Assembly (NCBI GenBank): GCA_040905145.1
Contig: JBBDSC010000015.1
Span: 1 to 61,659 of the forward strand
Reading direction: 5' to 3'
DNA from: DATGMS01 sp040905145
GTDB taxonomy: Bacteria; Bacteroidota; Bacteroidia; Cytophagales; Cyclobacteriaceae
DNA: 61,659 bases
Positions 17,894 through 27,310 of the stretch are shown in pieces. The position numbers and the translations under genes are program-made. The notes under the pieces are model-generated. The model did no database searches. It was not told the origin of the DNA and was given only the letters and a program-made list of their open reading frames with translations. Each line of letters opens with the position of its first letter. Position 1 is the first letter of the stretch.

Positions 17894-18313
17894 TCACAAT
17901 AATTTTTGAAGAGCTTGATTTTCTTTTAATCTCATTAGTATTTTATCTTCAGGTGATTTGTCGTTGATCCCACAAAGGTGAAAAAGACCATGGCTCAAGA
18001 CCCTATGAAGTTCATGATTGAAATTTTCCTTTTGAAGGTGTGCGTTTTCCCTCACCCTTTCTATACTTATGAATATATCTCCTTCGATGATCTTTTCTTC
18101 TTCAGCATTGTCGAAAGTGATGATGTCCGTATAAGTATGATGATCAAGATAATCCACGTTCATTTGATATAAATACTCATCGTTACAAAAGATAAAATTT
18201 AAATCTTTAATGTCGAAACCTTCTTCAGTTGCTGTTTGAGTAAGCCATTTTTTAATTTTTTGCTTACCGGATAAGTTGAATTGAATATCTTCCTGGAAGA
18301 AGTTGATAGCCAT
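17894..18313 (-). CDS. ybeY: endoribonuclease YbeY (rRNA maturation)
   Basis: A 139-residue zinc endoribonuclease of 16S rRNA processing and ribosome quality control. The metal-site helix reads HRVLSHGLFHLCGINDK, giving the first two His ligands of HGxxHLxG; the usual third His is replaced by the NDKSPED segment, which I recall as usual in Bacteroidota YbeY. The acidic turn DIITFDNAEEEKIIEGDIFIS is present. It lies 8 bp after the ATPase gene and before the parS pair, in the same strand run. Confidence 0.9.
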   Translation of the reverse strand: MAINFFQEDIQFNLSGKQKIKKWLTQTATEEGFDIKDLNFIFCNDEYLYQMNVDYLDHHTYTDIITFDNAEEEKIIEGDIFISIERVRENAHLQKENFNHELHRVLSHGLFHLCGINDKSPEDKILMRLKENQALQKLL

Positions 18314-18320
18314 CGATAAG

Positions 18321-18722
18321 TTAATTCATGTAAAAAGTGAGAATGGCTTTTCTACCTTCATTTTCAAAAACAACTTCATCTGATAAATGCTTCATAATGA
18401 ACACTCCTCTCCCACCCATTCTTTCGAGGTTTTCTGGTGAAGTGGGGTCTTTAAGCTGATGATAATCAAAACCGTTCCCCTGATCCTCTATGATAAACTT
18501 TAACTGATCATCCAGGAACCGCAGCTCAATATTCACGGCTTTTTTGACGTCTTGTTGGTTGCCGTGAATGATGGCATTGCTTACACACTCCGTGACTGAA
18601 ATCATAATATTACCATAGATATCATCATTGATATTGAATTTTTCCTTGGCATTATCAATAAAGCTCTCTATGATGGTAATGTTCTCAATTAAAGATGGAA
18701 TCGAAACTTTGATGGATTTCAT
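18321..18722 (-). CDS. anti-sigma-factor-type ATP-binding protein (HATPase_c_2, RsbW/RsbT-like)
   Basis: A 133-residue single-domain GHKL ATPase. The N-box reads ECVSNAIIHGN, the G1 box EDQGNGFD and the G2 box GGRGVFIMKHLSD. Such solo domains are serine kinases or anti-sigma regulators in partner-switching systems, but no STAS partner is visible next to it. The ATG at 18722 (MKSIKVSIPS) is chosen, because the longer frame starts at a TTG inside xthA. It ends 8 bp before ybeY, the arrangement of a conserved housekeeping run. Confidence 0.88.
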   Translation of the reverse strand: MKSIKVSIPSLIENITIIESFIDNAKEKFNINDDIYGNIMISVTECVSNAIIHGNQQDVKKAVNIELRFLDDQLKFIIEDQGNGFDYHQLKDPTSPENLERMGGRGVFIMKHLSDEVVFENEGRKAILTFYMN

Positions 18723-18732
18723 TGAGTGTATG

Positions 18733-19554
18733 TTATTTAGTAGCTTTCTTACATACCTTCTGATCAATTTCCAGTAAAATAGGACAATGATCAGAATGTA
18801 TGGCTTCCGGTAAGATAACGGATCGCTTTATATTTTCTTTTAATGGGGTTGTTGTCATATGGTAATCTATCCGCCATCCCTTGTTATTGTTGCGGGCATT
18901 TGACCTGTAGCTCCACCAAGTGTAATGGTGCCGTTCTTGATTCAAGAGCCTAAAACTATCATGAAATCCTGATGTGGTAAATTTGTCCATCCAAGCCCTT
19001 TCTTCGGGCAAGAAGCCTGAAGAATTCTTGTTTGAAATAGGATTGTGAATATCAATCGGTTTGTGGCAAATATTGTAATCCCCACTCAATATTAAATTGG
19101 GTAATTTGTCTTTCAAATCCTGGGTGTATCCGTAGATGTCATCGAGAAATTGATATTTAAATCCCTGCCTTAGACCCCCGGTAGTTCCCGAAGGAAAATA
19201 AGCATTGACAAAGGAGAGCCCGTCAAAGTCTGCCCGGATAATTCTCCCCTCATTATCATAGCTGTTCAAACCCATTCCATACTCTACATGATCAGGTTTA
19301 ACTTTGCTTAATATGGCGACACCACTATATCCTTTTTTAACCGCAGGGTGCCAGTAAGTATAAAATCCCAAATCTTCAAATAAAGACATATCTAACTGAC
19401 TCTCAATAGCTTTCACTTCTTGAATGCCAATAACATCTGCATTTACATGAGTCAGCCATTCGATAAACCCTTTATTGATCGCTGCTCTGATGCCATTGAC
19501 ATTATAGGATACGAATTTCTTGGGAATATGATTTCTTTTGTTTTCAAAATTCAT
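18733..19554 (-). CDS. xthA: exodeoxyribonuclease III
   Basis: A 273-residue AP endonuclease/3'-5' exonuclease of base excision repair (ExoIII/APE1 fold). Visible motifs are SYNVNGIRAA, the metal-binding Glu in GIQEVKA, LSGDYNICH, WRIDYHMTT and the C-terminal SDHCPILLEI with the catalytic Asp-His. The first 11 residues precede the usual start of the domain. The start overlaps the stop of the upstream hypothetical gene by one base, so translation is probably coupled. Confidence 0.94.
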   Translation of the reverse strand: MNFENKRNHIPKKFVSYNVNGIRAAINKGFIEWLTHVNADVIGIQEVKAIESQLDMSLFEDLGFYTYWHPAVKKGYSGVAILSKVKPDHVEYGMGLNSYDNEGRIIRADFDGLSFVNAYFPSGTTGGLRQGFKYQFLDDIYGYTQDLKDKLPNLILSGDYNICHKPIDIHNPISNKNSSGFLPEERAWMDKFTTSGFHDSFRLLNQERHHYTWWSYRSNARNNNKGWRIDYHMTTTPLKENIKRSVILPEAIHSDHCPILLEIDQKVCKKATK

Positions 19555-19916
19555 TACTTTATCTCTATTTCAAATTCCTTTTCGAAATATTCCAGTATAT
19601 GGATTTTTAGGAGTTTTTCTTGCTCCAATATATCAAAATGAGGCAAGTCCTTTACCAGCTTCCAATGAGGCCAACCATCTTGGTCTATGAAATCCAATTC
19701 ATAGAAGTGGGAAAGACTCAATACCTTGCAGATGGCAATGTGCATCAAATCCTGCTTTTGTTCCTTGGAGAAGTTCTTAAATCCCTGGCCCAACTCCTGC
19801 ACACCGATGATGAAAAGCACGCCGTTCATGTCGGCGGGCTTTTTTCCGATCAGCTCCTTGAGACCTTCAAGGAGCCTTGCCCATCTTTTTTCCAAATCCA
19901 GATCTTTTTTGAACAT
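19554..19916 (-). CDS. conserved hypothetical protein
   Basis: A 120-residue soluble, mostly helical protein without recognised motif (MFKKDLDLEKRWARLLEGL, GVLFIIGVQELGQGF, FYELDFIDQDGWPHWKL). No signal peptide or membrane segment. It is the first gene of the xthA-ATPase-ybeY run and overlaps xthA by one base, which argues for a real gene. I do not know its function. Confidence 0.8.
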   Translation of the reverse strand: MFKKDLDLEKRWARLLEGLKELIGKKPADMNGVLFIIGVQELGQGFKNFSKEQKQDLMHIAICKVLSLSHFYELDFIDQDGWPHWKLVKDLPHFDILEQEKLLKIHILEYFEKEFEIEIK

Positions 19917-20024
19917 CTTTTTTTATGGATTTACTTATTTTTTCTTTAGAATTTATTAACTTTTAATAAGTTTTGTTTTAACCTACAAATATAATGAAAA
20001 CTTATTCTTGCTAACAAACAACCC

Positions 20025-20729
20025 ATGGGCTATATGCGTTTCACTTTGTACGAAGATTTTTTGGCCCTGGTTTTTCCCCAGACCTGTTGTGTCTGCAAAA
20101 GGAGCCTGTTTGATTTCGAAAATCAGCTGTGCAAGGTCTGCATAGCAAAATTGCCTGTCACCAATTACCACCTCAGGCCACAAAATAATGATCTTAAAGA
20201 GAAAATTATGGGGCTTACTGAGGTCAATCTTGTACTTTCTTTTTTAAGATTTTCAAAGAAAGGCATGAGTCAGCGTATTCTACATCAATTGAAATACAAG
20301 CACAAGCCAGAGTTGGGGAATGTGATGGGAAGACTCTATGCTTATTTTCTTTTGGAACAGGGATTCGCCAATTCTTGGGAAGCGGTTGTTCCTGTCCCGC
20401 TCCATCCTGTTAAGTTCAAAAGAAGAGGTTATAATCAAAGTGAACGATTTGCGGAAGGATTGGCGGAGATCTTGGACATCCCTTTGGATAATGCCTTGAA
20501 GCGGGTGAAGTTTACCGAGACGCAAACCAACAAGACCCGCCTACAACGATGGGAAAATGTGGAGGAGGTTTTCGAATTGAGCAAGGATGCAGCGATCGAA
20601 AAGAAAAGGATCCTTTTAGTAGATGATGTGATGACCACGGGAGCCACCCTAGCTGTCTGTGCCAACACTTTGCTTCACTCGGGAGTATTGTCTGTGGATA
20701 TAGCGGTGATAGCAGCAGGGAAATCCTAG
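20025..20729 (+). CDS. ComF family phosphoribosyltransferase-like protein
   Basis: A 234-residue protein with an N-terminal double-zinc-ribbon part (CCVCKRSLF and LCKVC) and a phosphoribosyltransferase domain with VVPVPLHPVKFKRRGYNQS and the PRPP loop ILLVDDVMTTGAT. ComF proteins take part in natural DNA uptake in some bacteria and are kept in many that are not known to be competent. An internal ATG three codons in could be the true start. It diverges from the hypothetical gene at 19554-19916. Confidence 0.9.
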   Translation: MGYMRFTLYEDFLALVFPQTCCVCKRSLFDFENQLCKVCIAKLPVTNYHLRPQNNDLKEKIMGLTEVNLVLSFLRFSKKGMSQRILHQLKYKHKPELGNVMGRLYAYFLLEQGFANSWEAVVPVPLHPVKFKRRGYNQSERFAEGLAEILDIPLDNALKRVKFTETQTNKTRLQRWENVEEVFELSKDAAIEKKRILLVDDVMTTGATLAVCANTLLHSGVLSVDIAVIAAGKS

Positions 20730-20940
20730 TTGTTTGTTAAATATTATTCTGAATCCTTCCACATTAAAAAGATCGGTTGAAGATGCAGGTACCTTTGGCA
20801 TTAATATTGGAAGCTAAAATAGCTATGAAGTAGGAGGAACAATAGAAATGGTTATTTGATTACAGCATAGATACATCCCTGTATGCTGGATTATTTTCTA
20901 TTGAAAGACCTATAAATTATATATTTAAACCAAAACCATT

Positions 20941-21219
20941 ATGAGCACATCTGATAGAACCCACGACCACCAGTCCATTAAAAAATGGGCTGAGGAAAGA
21001 AACGGTATTCCGGCAAAAATCAAAGGGACTGGTAAGAATAAAGAAGAAGGAGTACTGAGAATACATTTTCCCGAACACAGTGACAGTGATGATTTTGAAG
21101 AAATAAGTTGGGAAGATTTTTTTACGGATTTTGATAAAAATAAGCTGGATTTTCTTTATCAGGAAAAAAAGGCGGATGGGGAAAGCAGTACCTTTCATAA
21201 ATTTGTTGCCAGAGAGTAA
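20941..21219 (+). CDS. small conserved hypothetical protein
   Basis: A 92-residue acidic/charged soluble protein (SIKKWAEERNGIPAKIKGTG, GVLRIHFPEH, ISWEDFFTDFDKNKLDFLYQ). Proteins of this pattern are common as single genes in many bacteria, and I recall no function. The pattern of a conserved core followed by a terminator at 21231-21259 supports a real single gene. The 210 bp before it hold nothing else I can name. Confidence 0.75.
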   Translation: MSTSDRTHDHQSIKKWAEERNGIPAKIKGTGKNKEEGVLRIHFPEHSDSDDFEEISWEDFFTDFDKNKLDFLYQEKKADGESSTFHKFVARE

Positions 21220-21230
21220 AAAAATCAATC

Positions 21231-21259
21231 AAGGGAGAAGTATAGCCTTCTCCCTTTTT
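21231..21259 (+). terminator. intrinsic terminator
   Basis: AAGGGAGAAG (21231-21240) pairs perfectly with CTTCTCCCTT (21247-21256) across a six-base loop, followed by a T-run. It ends the 92-residue gene. Confidence 0.85.
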
Positions 21260-21423
21260 CAATCAGGAAAAGCAGCCACATAAGGTCCTTGCATGCGTTA
21301 ATTGTTTTCAGCGGTTCCCTACCTGTCCCTGACTATCGGCGGATTCACTATAAGGAATTTAGTGCTATTCGTAGTACAGAATCGTTTTTCTTATGTCCCT
21401 ATCACATAAAAATTTTGTTTACA

Positions 21424-23262
21424 ATGGATTATCAACCAATAGAAAATTATGGGATCATCGGAGATCTTAATACTGTCGCTTTAGTGGGCCTTAACGGATC
21501 CATTGATTTCATGTGTTTTCCGAATTTTGACTCACCCTCCATTTTTGCCTCATTATTGGACAAAGATAATGGTGGCTTTTTTCAGATTACCCCGGTTTTT
21601 GGGGAGATGCATAATAAGCAGCTTTATCTGCCCGATACCAATGTACTGCTTACGCGGTTCCTTTCTTCTGAGGGGGTGGGTGAATTAACAGATTTCATGC
21701 CTGCGGAGGAACTATATGAAGGGCATGTTTTGATCAGAAGGCTGACGAATGTAAGAGGAAGCGCCACTTATAGAATGAAATGCCTCCCCAGGTTCAATTA
21801 TGGAAGAAGCAGCCACCAAACAGAAATCTTAGATCAAAAGAACATCTTATTTCATAGTGATAAGGATAGTGGGTTTACCTTGAGGCTCAGGAGCACGGTG
21901 GAGATCCGGATGGAAGATAATGGAGCCTATGCGGAATTTTTCCTTGAACCTGGTAAAACAGCTGATTTTATCCTTGAACTTTATGAAAAAAGGCCAGAGG
22001 AAGAAGAGGAAGAACTTTCCACCATTGTAGTCCGGGAACTGAAAGAAACTATAGACTATTGGAAAAACTGGGTGGGCCATTCCCATTACAACGGTAGATG
22101 GAGGGAAATAGTCAATAGATCGGCACTTGTCTTAAAACTTCTAATCTCGCATAAATATGGTTCTATGGTAGCTGCTCCTACCTTTAGCCTTCCTGAACAT
22201 ATTGGGGGGGGAAGAAATTGGGATTATCGGTTCACCTGGATCCGGGATGCTTCTTTCACCCTATATTCCCTAATGCATCTTGGCTATACCAAAGAGGCAG
22301 AAAACTTCATGAAGTGGGTGGAAAACCTTTGTCAGGATATTGGAGAGGGAGGAAGCCTAAAATTAATGTACACTGTACAAGGAAAAAAAGAGCTGGACGA
22401 ACAGGTTCTGGAGCATATGGAAGGATATAAAGGCTCTTCACCTGTGAGAATTGGGAATAATGCCCACGCACAGTTGCAACTGGATATTTATGGGGAGTTA
22501 ATGGACGCTGTTTATCTCTTCAATAAGTATGGAGAGCCTATTTCTTATGGTTTTTGGAAGAACTTAACCCATCAGATCAACTGGGTATGCGATAATTGGG
22601 ATCAGGAGGACGAAGGAATTTGGGAAGTCAGGGGAGGAAGAAAAAAATTCCTTCACTCCAGGTTGATGTGTTGGGTGGCCATAGACAGGGCTATAAAAAT
22701 AGGCACAGGACGTTCTTTTCCATTTGATGCAAAATGGAAAGAGCAAAGGGATATTATCTTTAATTCTATTTATAAAGACTTCTGGAACGAGGAAAGAAAA
22801 TCCTTTGTACAATTTGAAGGGAGTGATTCAGTAGATGCGGCCCTGCTGTTAATGCCCCTCGTTAGGTTTATAAGCCCCAAAGATCCTATGTGGCTCTCCA
22901 CCTTAAAAGTAATAGAGGAAGATCTGGTTTCAGATTCCCTGGTTTACCGATATCGTCACGAAAAGGCGGCCGATGATGGTTTGGGACATGGGGAAGGAAC
23001 CTTTTCCATGTGTTCTTTTTGGTACATTGAATGTTTGTCGCGGGCCGGGAAATTACAGAAGGCCAGGTTGTATTTTGAAAAAATGATCGGATATGCCAAT
23101 CATCTTGGGCTCTATGCCGAACAACTCGGGTTTCACGGAGAGCATCTGGGCAACTTTCCGCAGGCTTTTACCCATCTGGGCCTTATAACTGCCGCCTTAA
23201 ACCTGGACAAACAATTAAGCAATTTGAGGAACGCAGAAGGTGCTAAGTTAGATGAAGGATAA
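21424..23262 (+). CDS. glycoside hydrolase family 15 protein (glucoamylase/trehalase-like)
   Basis: A 612-residue cytoplasmic enzyme. The N-terminal beta-sandwich domain starts with YQPIENYGIIGDLNTVALVG, and the (alpha/alpha)6 catalytic domain includes GGGRNWDYRFTWIRDASFTL and GHGEGTFSMCSFWYIECL, both hallmarks of bacterial GH15. Substrate may be trehalose or alpha-glucans. The ATG at 21424 is preferred, since the frame open from 21289 begins with TTG and adds 45 unlike residues. It converges with pyruvate carboxylase; the two stop codons are one base apart. Confidence 0.92.
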   Translation: MDYQPIENYGIIGDLNTVALVGLNGSIDFMCFPNFDSPSIFASLLDKDNGGFFQITPVFGEMHNKQLYLPDTNVLLTRFLSSEGVGELTDFMPAEELYEGHVLIRRLTNVRGSATYRMKCLPRFNYGRSSHQTEILDQKNILFHSDKDSGFTLRLRSTVEIRMEDNGAYAEFFLEPGKTADFILELYEKRPEEEEEELSTIVVRELKETIDYWKNWVGHSHYNGRWREIVNRSALVLKLLISHKYGSMVAAPTFSLPEHIGGGRNWDYRFTWIRDASFTLYSLMHLGYTKEAENFMKWVENLCQDIGEGGSLKLMYTVQGKKELDEQVLEHMEGYKGSSPVRIGNNAHAQLQLDIYGELMDAVYLFNKYGEPISYGFWKNLTHQINWVCDNWDQEDEGIWEVRGGRKKFLHSRLMCWVAIDRAIKIGTGRSFPFDAKWKEQRDIIFNSIYKDFWNEERKSFVQFEGSDSVDAALLLMPLVRFISPKDPMWLSTLKVIEEDLVSDSLVYRYRHEKAADDGLGHGEGTFSMCSFWYIECLSRAGKLQKARLYFEKMIGYANHLGLYAEQLGFHGEHLGNFPQAFTHLGLITAALNLDKQLSNLRNAEGAKLDEG

Positions 23263-23263
23263 A

Positions 23264-26200
23264 TTATCTGATGCGGATCACCAGGTCATTTTGCTCAACC
23301 ATCTCTCCTTCGGCAAGACTTACCTTTTCGATTATCCCTGATTTAGTTGCAGTGATCGTGCTTTCCATTTTCATGGCTTCAATAACAAAGAGAGGAGTGT
23401 TTTCTTCCACTTCTTCTCCTTCCTTAACGAGAATTGAAGCGATTCTTCCTTGAAGGGGGGAACCAACATCCCCTTCTATGGCTATTTTAGGATTGGATTT
23501 TTTAACTGATTTTACATTATTATCCTTTACCTGTACCTTTCTGGCTTGTCCATTAAGTTCAAATGAGACCGTCCTCATGCCCAGGTCATCTGGAGTGGAT
23601 ACATAAAGAAGTTTTATGATGATTACTTTCCCCGGATCAATAGTCACTAAAACTTCTTCATTGAGTTTCAATCCATAAAAGAATGCGGTGGTGGGAATAT
23701 TGACTGGATCACCAAATTTTTCCTCAAAGCTTTGGTAATCCTTGTAAACCTTGGGATAGAGTTTATAGGACAGAAAATCTGTTTCACTTTTATCGGGTCC
23801 AAATTCCTTTCGGAATGCTTTTAATTCTTGTTTGAAGTCGATTGGCTCTAAATGGGCATTGGGTTTGTCGGTATAGGCCTCGCTTCCTTTTAATATCATT
23901 TTTTGGAGCGCTACGGGAAAACCTCCTTCCGGCTGCCCAAGATCACCCCTGAACATTCCCACCACCGATTCAGGAAAAGAAAGTTGATGTCCCTTTTCTA
24001 AGATATCCTCTTTGGACAAACCATTGGAGGTCATAAAAATAGCCATGTCGCCCACTACTTTGGAAGAAGGAGTCACTTTGACTATATCCCCAAACAGTTC
24101 ATTGACCACCGCGTAGTTTTTCTTGACTGTTTCAAATTGGTGTTCCAATCCCAATGCCTCTGCCTGTGGCCTAAGGTTTGAATATTGCCCACCGGGAATT
24201 TCATGGACATACACTTCTGCGGTTCCGGCCTTCAAATCCGGTTCAAATGGATAATAATACTCCCTTACATCCTCCCAATAAGTGGCATATTGATTCAGTT
24301 TTCCCAGATTGATTTTACTTTCTCTCTCCTGTCCTTTGGTATAAGCCAGGATGGAATTGAAGTTGGGCTGGGAGGTGAGACCGGACATACTGGCAATGGC
24401 CACATCCACTACGTCCACTCCCGATTCAATGGCCTTTAAATAAGTTGCAGATTGGATACTGGAAGTATCGTGGGTATGCAAATGAATGGGTAAAGCTACT
24501 TTTTCTTTTAAGCTTCCGATCAACACTTCGGCGGCATAAGGTTTTAACAATCCCGCCATATCCTTTATGCCCAATACATGGATGCCCTGATCTTCCATCC
24601 TTCTGGCCAGATCCAGATAATACTGGAGGTTGTATTTCTTGTTGGAGGGATCAAGAATATCATTGGTATAACAAATAGAACCCTCGGCAATTCCCCCTGT
24701 CCTTTCCTTAACTGCTTTGATACTCACTTTCATGGCTTCCAGCCAATTCAATGAATCAAAAATCCGGAAAACATCTATGCCGTTTTCCCATGATTTTTCA
24801 ATAAAACGTTCGATCAGGTTGTCGGGATAAGCCGTATAGCCTACCGCATTTGAACCCCTGATCAGCATCTGCAATAGGATGTTAGGAACAGCTTTTCTTA
24901 TCATTTGGAGCCTTTTCCATGGATCTTCGTGAAGGAAGCGCAAGCTTACATCAAATGTCGCACCGCCCCAAACCTCCATACTGAATACCTCAGGATGGTT
25001 TTTGGCAAATCCTTCTGCCACTTTTAACATATCCTTGGTGCGCATTCTGGTGGCCAGCAAAGACTGGTGCGCATCACGGAAAGTAGTATCCGTAAAGTGT
25101 ATGGGCTTTTCTTTTCTCAACCAGTCCGCAAAAAGTTCCGGCCCCAATTCGGTCAACAGGTTCTTGGTTCCTTGGGGGTACGGGCCATTTCTGTCAAAGG
25201 CGGGCACCTTAGGATTTCTGAAGCGTTTGGAGGGATCCATTGCCTTTACATCCGGATTACCATTGACGATCACATCCGCCAGATATCGGAGCGTCTTGGT
25301 TCCGCGGTCTTTCTTTTCCGGAATGGCAAATAGTTCGGGATGGTTATCGATAAATTTAACGGTAGCATGCCCATTATAAAAGGTTGGATGGGAGATAACA
25401 TTCTCCAAAAAACCAATATTGGTCTTTACACCCCTGATCCGGAATTCTCTTAACGTTCTGCCCAATCGTTGGGAAGCCCCTTTAAGAGTTCTTCCTGAAG
25501 CGGAAATTTTCACCAGCATGGAGTCAAAGAAAGGGGAAATTTTTACTCCGGGATAAGAGCTTCCTTCATCGATCCTGATTCCGAATCCACCGGCATTCCT
25601 GTAGGCTATGATGGTCCCATAGTCAGGTTGAAAATTGTTTTCCGGATCTTCTGTGGTGATCCGGCATTGAATAGCAAAACCATTGGCCACAATATCCTCT
25701 TGATCGTTAATAAAAATTTGTGGGTCAGAAAGCATATGGCCCTGGGCGATAAGAATTTGTGAACGGACGATATCTATTCCCGTAATTTCTTCGGTAATCG
25801 TATGTTCCACTTGTATCCGTGGATTGACTTCGATAAAGTAAACATGCTCTTCCTTATCCACGAGAAATTCCACGGTACCCACATTGTTGTAGTTAACTTC
25901 CCGGCAAATATCAAGGGCATATTGGTAAAGCTTATTTTTGGCTTCTTTGGATAAGGTCGCACTGGGAGCCACTTCCACTACTTTTTGAAATCTACGCTGT
26001 ACTGAGCAATCCCTTTCGAACAGGTGGATCAGGTTTCCATAATTATCCCCCATGATCTGTATTTCAATGTGCTTGGGATCCTCAATATATTTTTCCAGAA
26101 ACATCGTATCATCCCCAAAGGCCTTAAAAGCTTCGTTCTTTGCATCGGTAAAGGCCCCTTTAAAAGCTTTTTCCTCATGTACTACCCTCATGCCCCTGCC

Positions 26201-26707
26201 CCCACCTCCCGAGACAGCTTTTACCATTACCGGAAAACCTATTTTTTGTGCTTCCTTTAAAGCGATCTCTGGCGAATCAAGGTTTTCCTTACTGTCCTTT
26301 ATGATTGGAACATTGGCTTTTAATGCTATTTTCTTGGCAGCGACCTTATCCCCTAATTTTTCCATTACCCCTGGCTCAGGGCCAATAAAAATAATCCCTT
26401 CCTCCCGGCATCTCTTGGCAAACCTGACGTTTTCGGATAAAAAACCATATCCTGGATGAATGGCATTAATATTATTTCTCTTGGCTACGGTAATTATCTC
26501 TTCAATATCCAGGTAAGGCTTCAGGGGTTCTTCATCTTCTCCTATTTGATAGGCTTCATCCGCTTTATACCGGTGAAGGGAATAGCGATCTTCATAGGTA
26601 TAAACAGTAACGGTCCGGATTTTTAACTCGGAAGCGGCCCTTAATATCCTGATGGCAATTTCGCCACGGTTAGCTACCAAAAGCTTTTCAATAGGTTTTA
26701 ATTTCAC
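23264..26707 (-). CDS. pyc: pyruvate carboxylase
   Basis: A 1147-residue single-chain biotin enzyme making oxaloacetate from pyruvate. Domains in order: biotin carboxylase (KLLVANRGEIAIRILRA; ATP-grasp GGGGRGMR at about 165), carboxyltransferase (FTDTTFRDAHQSLLATRMRT at about 540), the PYC/OADA conserved domain and a C-terminal biotinyl domain with biotin-Lys1113 in EAMKMES. Start is a GTG whose last bases form the ndk stop (GTGA, four-base overlap), so translation with ndk is likely coupled. Length equals the family norm. Confidence 0.96.
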   Translation of the reverse strand: MKLKPIEKLLVANRGEIAIRILRAASELKIRTVTVYTYEDRYSLHRYKADEAYQIGEDEEPLKPYLDIEEIITVAKRNNINAIHPGYGFLSENVRFAKRCREEGIIFIGPEPGVMEKLGDKVAAKKIALKANVPIIKDSKENLDSPEIALKEAQKIGFPVMVKAVSGGGGRGMRVVHEEKAFKGAFTDAKNEAFKAFGDDTMFLEKYIEDPKHIEIQIMGDNYGNLIHLFERDCSVQRRFQKVVEVAPSATLSKEAKNKLYQYALDICREVNYNNVGTVEFLVDKEEHVYFIEVNPRIQVEHTITEEITGIDIVRSQILIAQGHMLSDPQIFINDQEDIVANGFAIQCRITTEDPENNFQPDYGTIIAYRNAGGFGIRIDEGSSYPGVKISPFFDSMLVKISASGRTLKGASQRLGRTLREFRIRGVKTNIGFLENVISHPTFYNGHATVKFIDNHPELFAIPEKKDRGTKTLRYLADVIVNGNPDVKAMDPSKRFRNPKVPAFDRNGPYPQGTKNLLTELGPELFADWLRKEKPIHFTDTTFRDAHQSLLATRMRTKDMLKVAEGFAKNHPEVFSMEVWGGATFDVSLRFLHEDPWKRLQMIRKAVPNILLQMLIRGSNAVGYTAYPDNLIERFIEKSWENGIDVFRIFDSLNWLEAMKVSIKAVKERTGGIAEGSICYTNDILDPSNKKYNLQYYLDLARRMEDQGIHVLGIKDMAGLLKPYAAEVLIGSLKEKVALPIHLHTHDTSSIQSATYLKAIESGVDVVDVAIASMSGLTSQPNFNSILAYTKGQERESKINLGKLNQYATYWEDVREYYYPFEPDLKAGTAEVYVHEIPGGQYSNLRPQAEALGLEHQFETVKKNYAVVNELFGDIVKVTPSSKVVGDMAIFMTSNGLSKEDILEKGHQLSFPESVVGMFRGDLGQPEGGFPVALQKMILKGSEAYTDKPNAHLEPIDFKQELKAFRKEFGPDKSETDFLSYKLYPKVYKDYQSFEEKFGDPVNIPTTAFFYGLKLNEEVLVTIDPGKVIIIKLLYVSTPDDLGMRTVSFELNGQARKVQVKDNNVKSVKKSNPKIAIEGDVGSPLQGRIASILVKEGEEVEENTPLFVIEAMKMESTITATKSGIIEKVSLAEGEMVEQNDLVIRIR

Positions 26708-27126
26708 AGTACTCTTTCAAATTGATTAAAGAAAAAATTTCCTTCCAAGTTGGCATTTTCATCAGAATCAGATCCATGGACCGCATTAGCTTCGATAGAA
26801 CTGGCAAACAGTTTACGGACGGTTCCTTCGGCAGCATCGTCGGGATTGGTGGCCCCTATTAGTTTTCTAAAATCCTCTACTGCATTGGCTTTCTCTAAAA
26901 TAGCAGCAATAATAGGTCCAGAAGACATAAAAGCACAAAGATCTTTGTAAAAGGGTCTAGCATTGTGTACTTCATAAAATTTACCCGCTAACTCTGCGGT
27001 CAGTCTTGTCCCTTTTATGGCTACCAATTTAAAACCTGCCTCTTCAATCATTTTCAATATTGCTCCTGAATTCCCTGCGCTATATGCGTCAGGTTTGATC
27101 ATGGTAAATGTTCTGTTACTTGTCAT
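26704..27126 (-). CDS. ndk: nucleoside diphosphate kinase
   Basis: A 140-residue enzyme that balances NTP pools. RTFTMIKPDAY opens the fold and the phospho-accepting His117 sits in NAVHGSDSDENA; all motifs are intact. It precedes pyc with a four-base overlap and diverges from the DHH phosphoesterase gene 184 bp away. Confidence 0.96.
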   Translation of the reverse strand: MTSNRTFTMIKPDAYSAGNSGAILKMIEEAGFKLVAIKGTRLTAELAGKFYEVHNARPFYKDLCAFMSSGPIIAAILEKANAVEDFRKLIGATNPDDAAEGTVRKLFASSIEANAVHGSDSDENANLEGNFFFNQFERVL

Positions 27127-27310
27127 TCTTTTTATTTTTTGTAGGTTTAATTTAGGTAAAATTAACGCTTTTCATTTAATCTCCGAAATCTCTTGGTAAA
27201 ATCCGGGCCATGGCCATTAGCCTTGGCCAAATGGATATATTGGGAAATTTAAAAAATTATATTGACCTTTGCATGCTATGTGCAAAAAGTACAGATGCAA
27301 AATTGTATAG

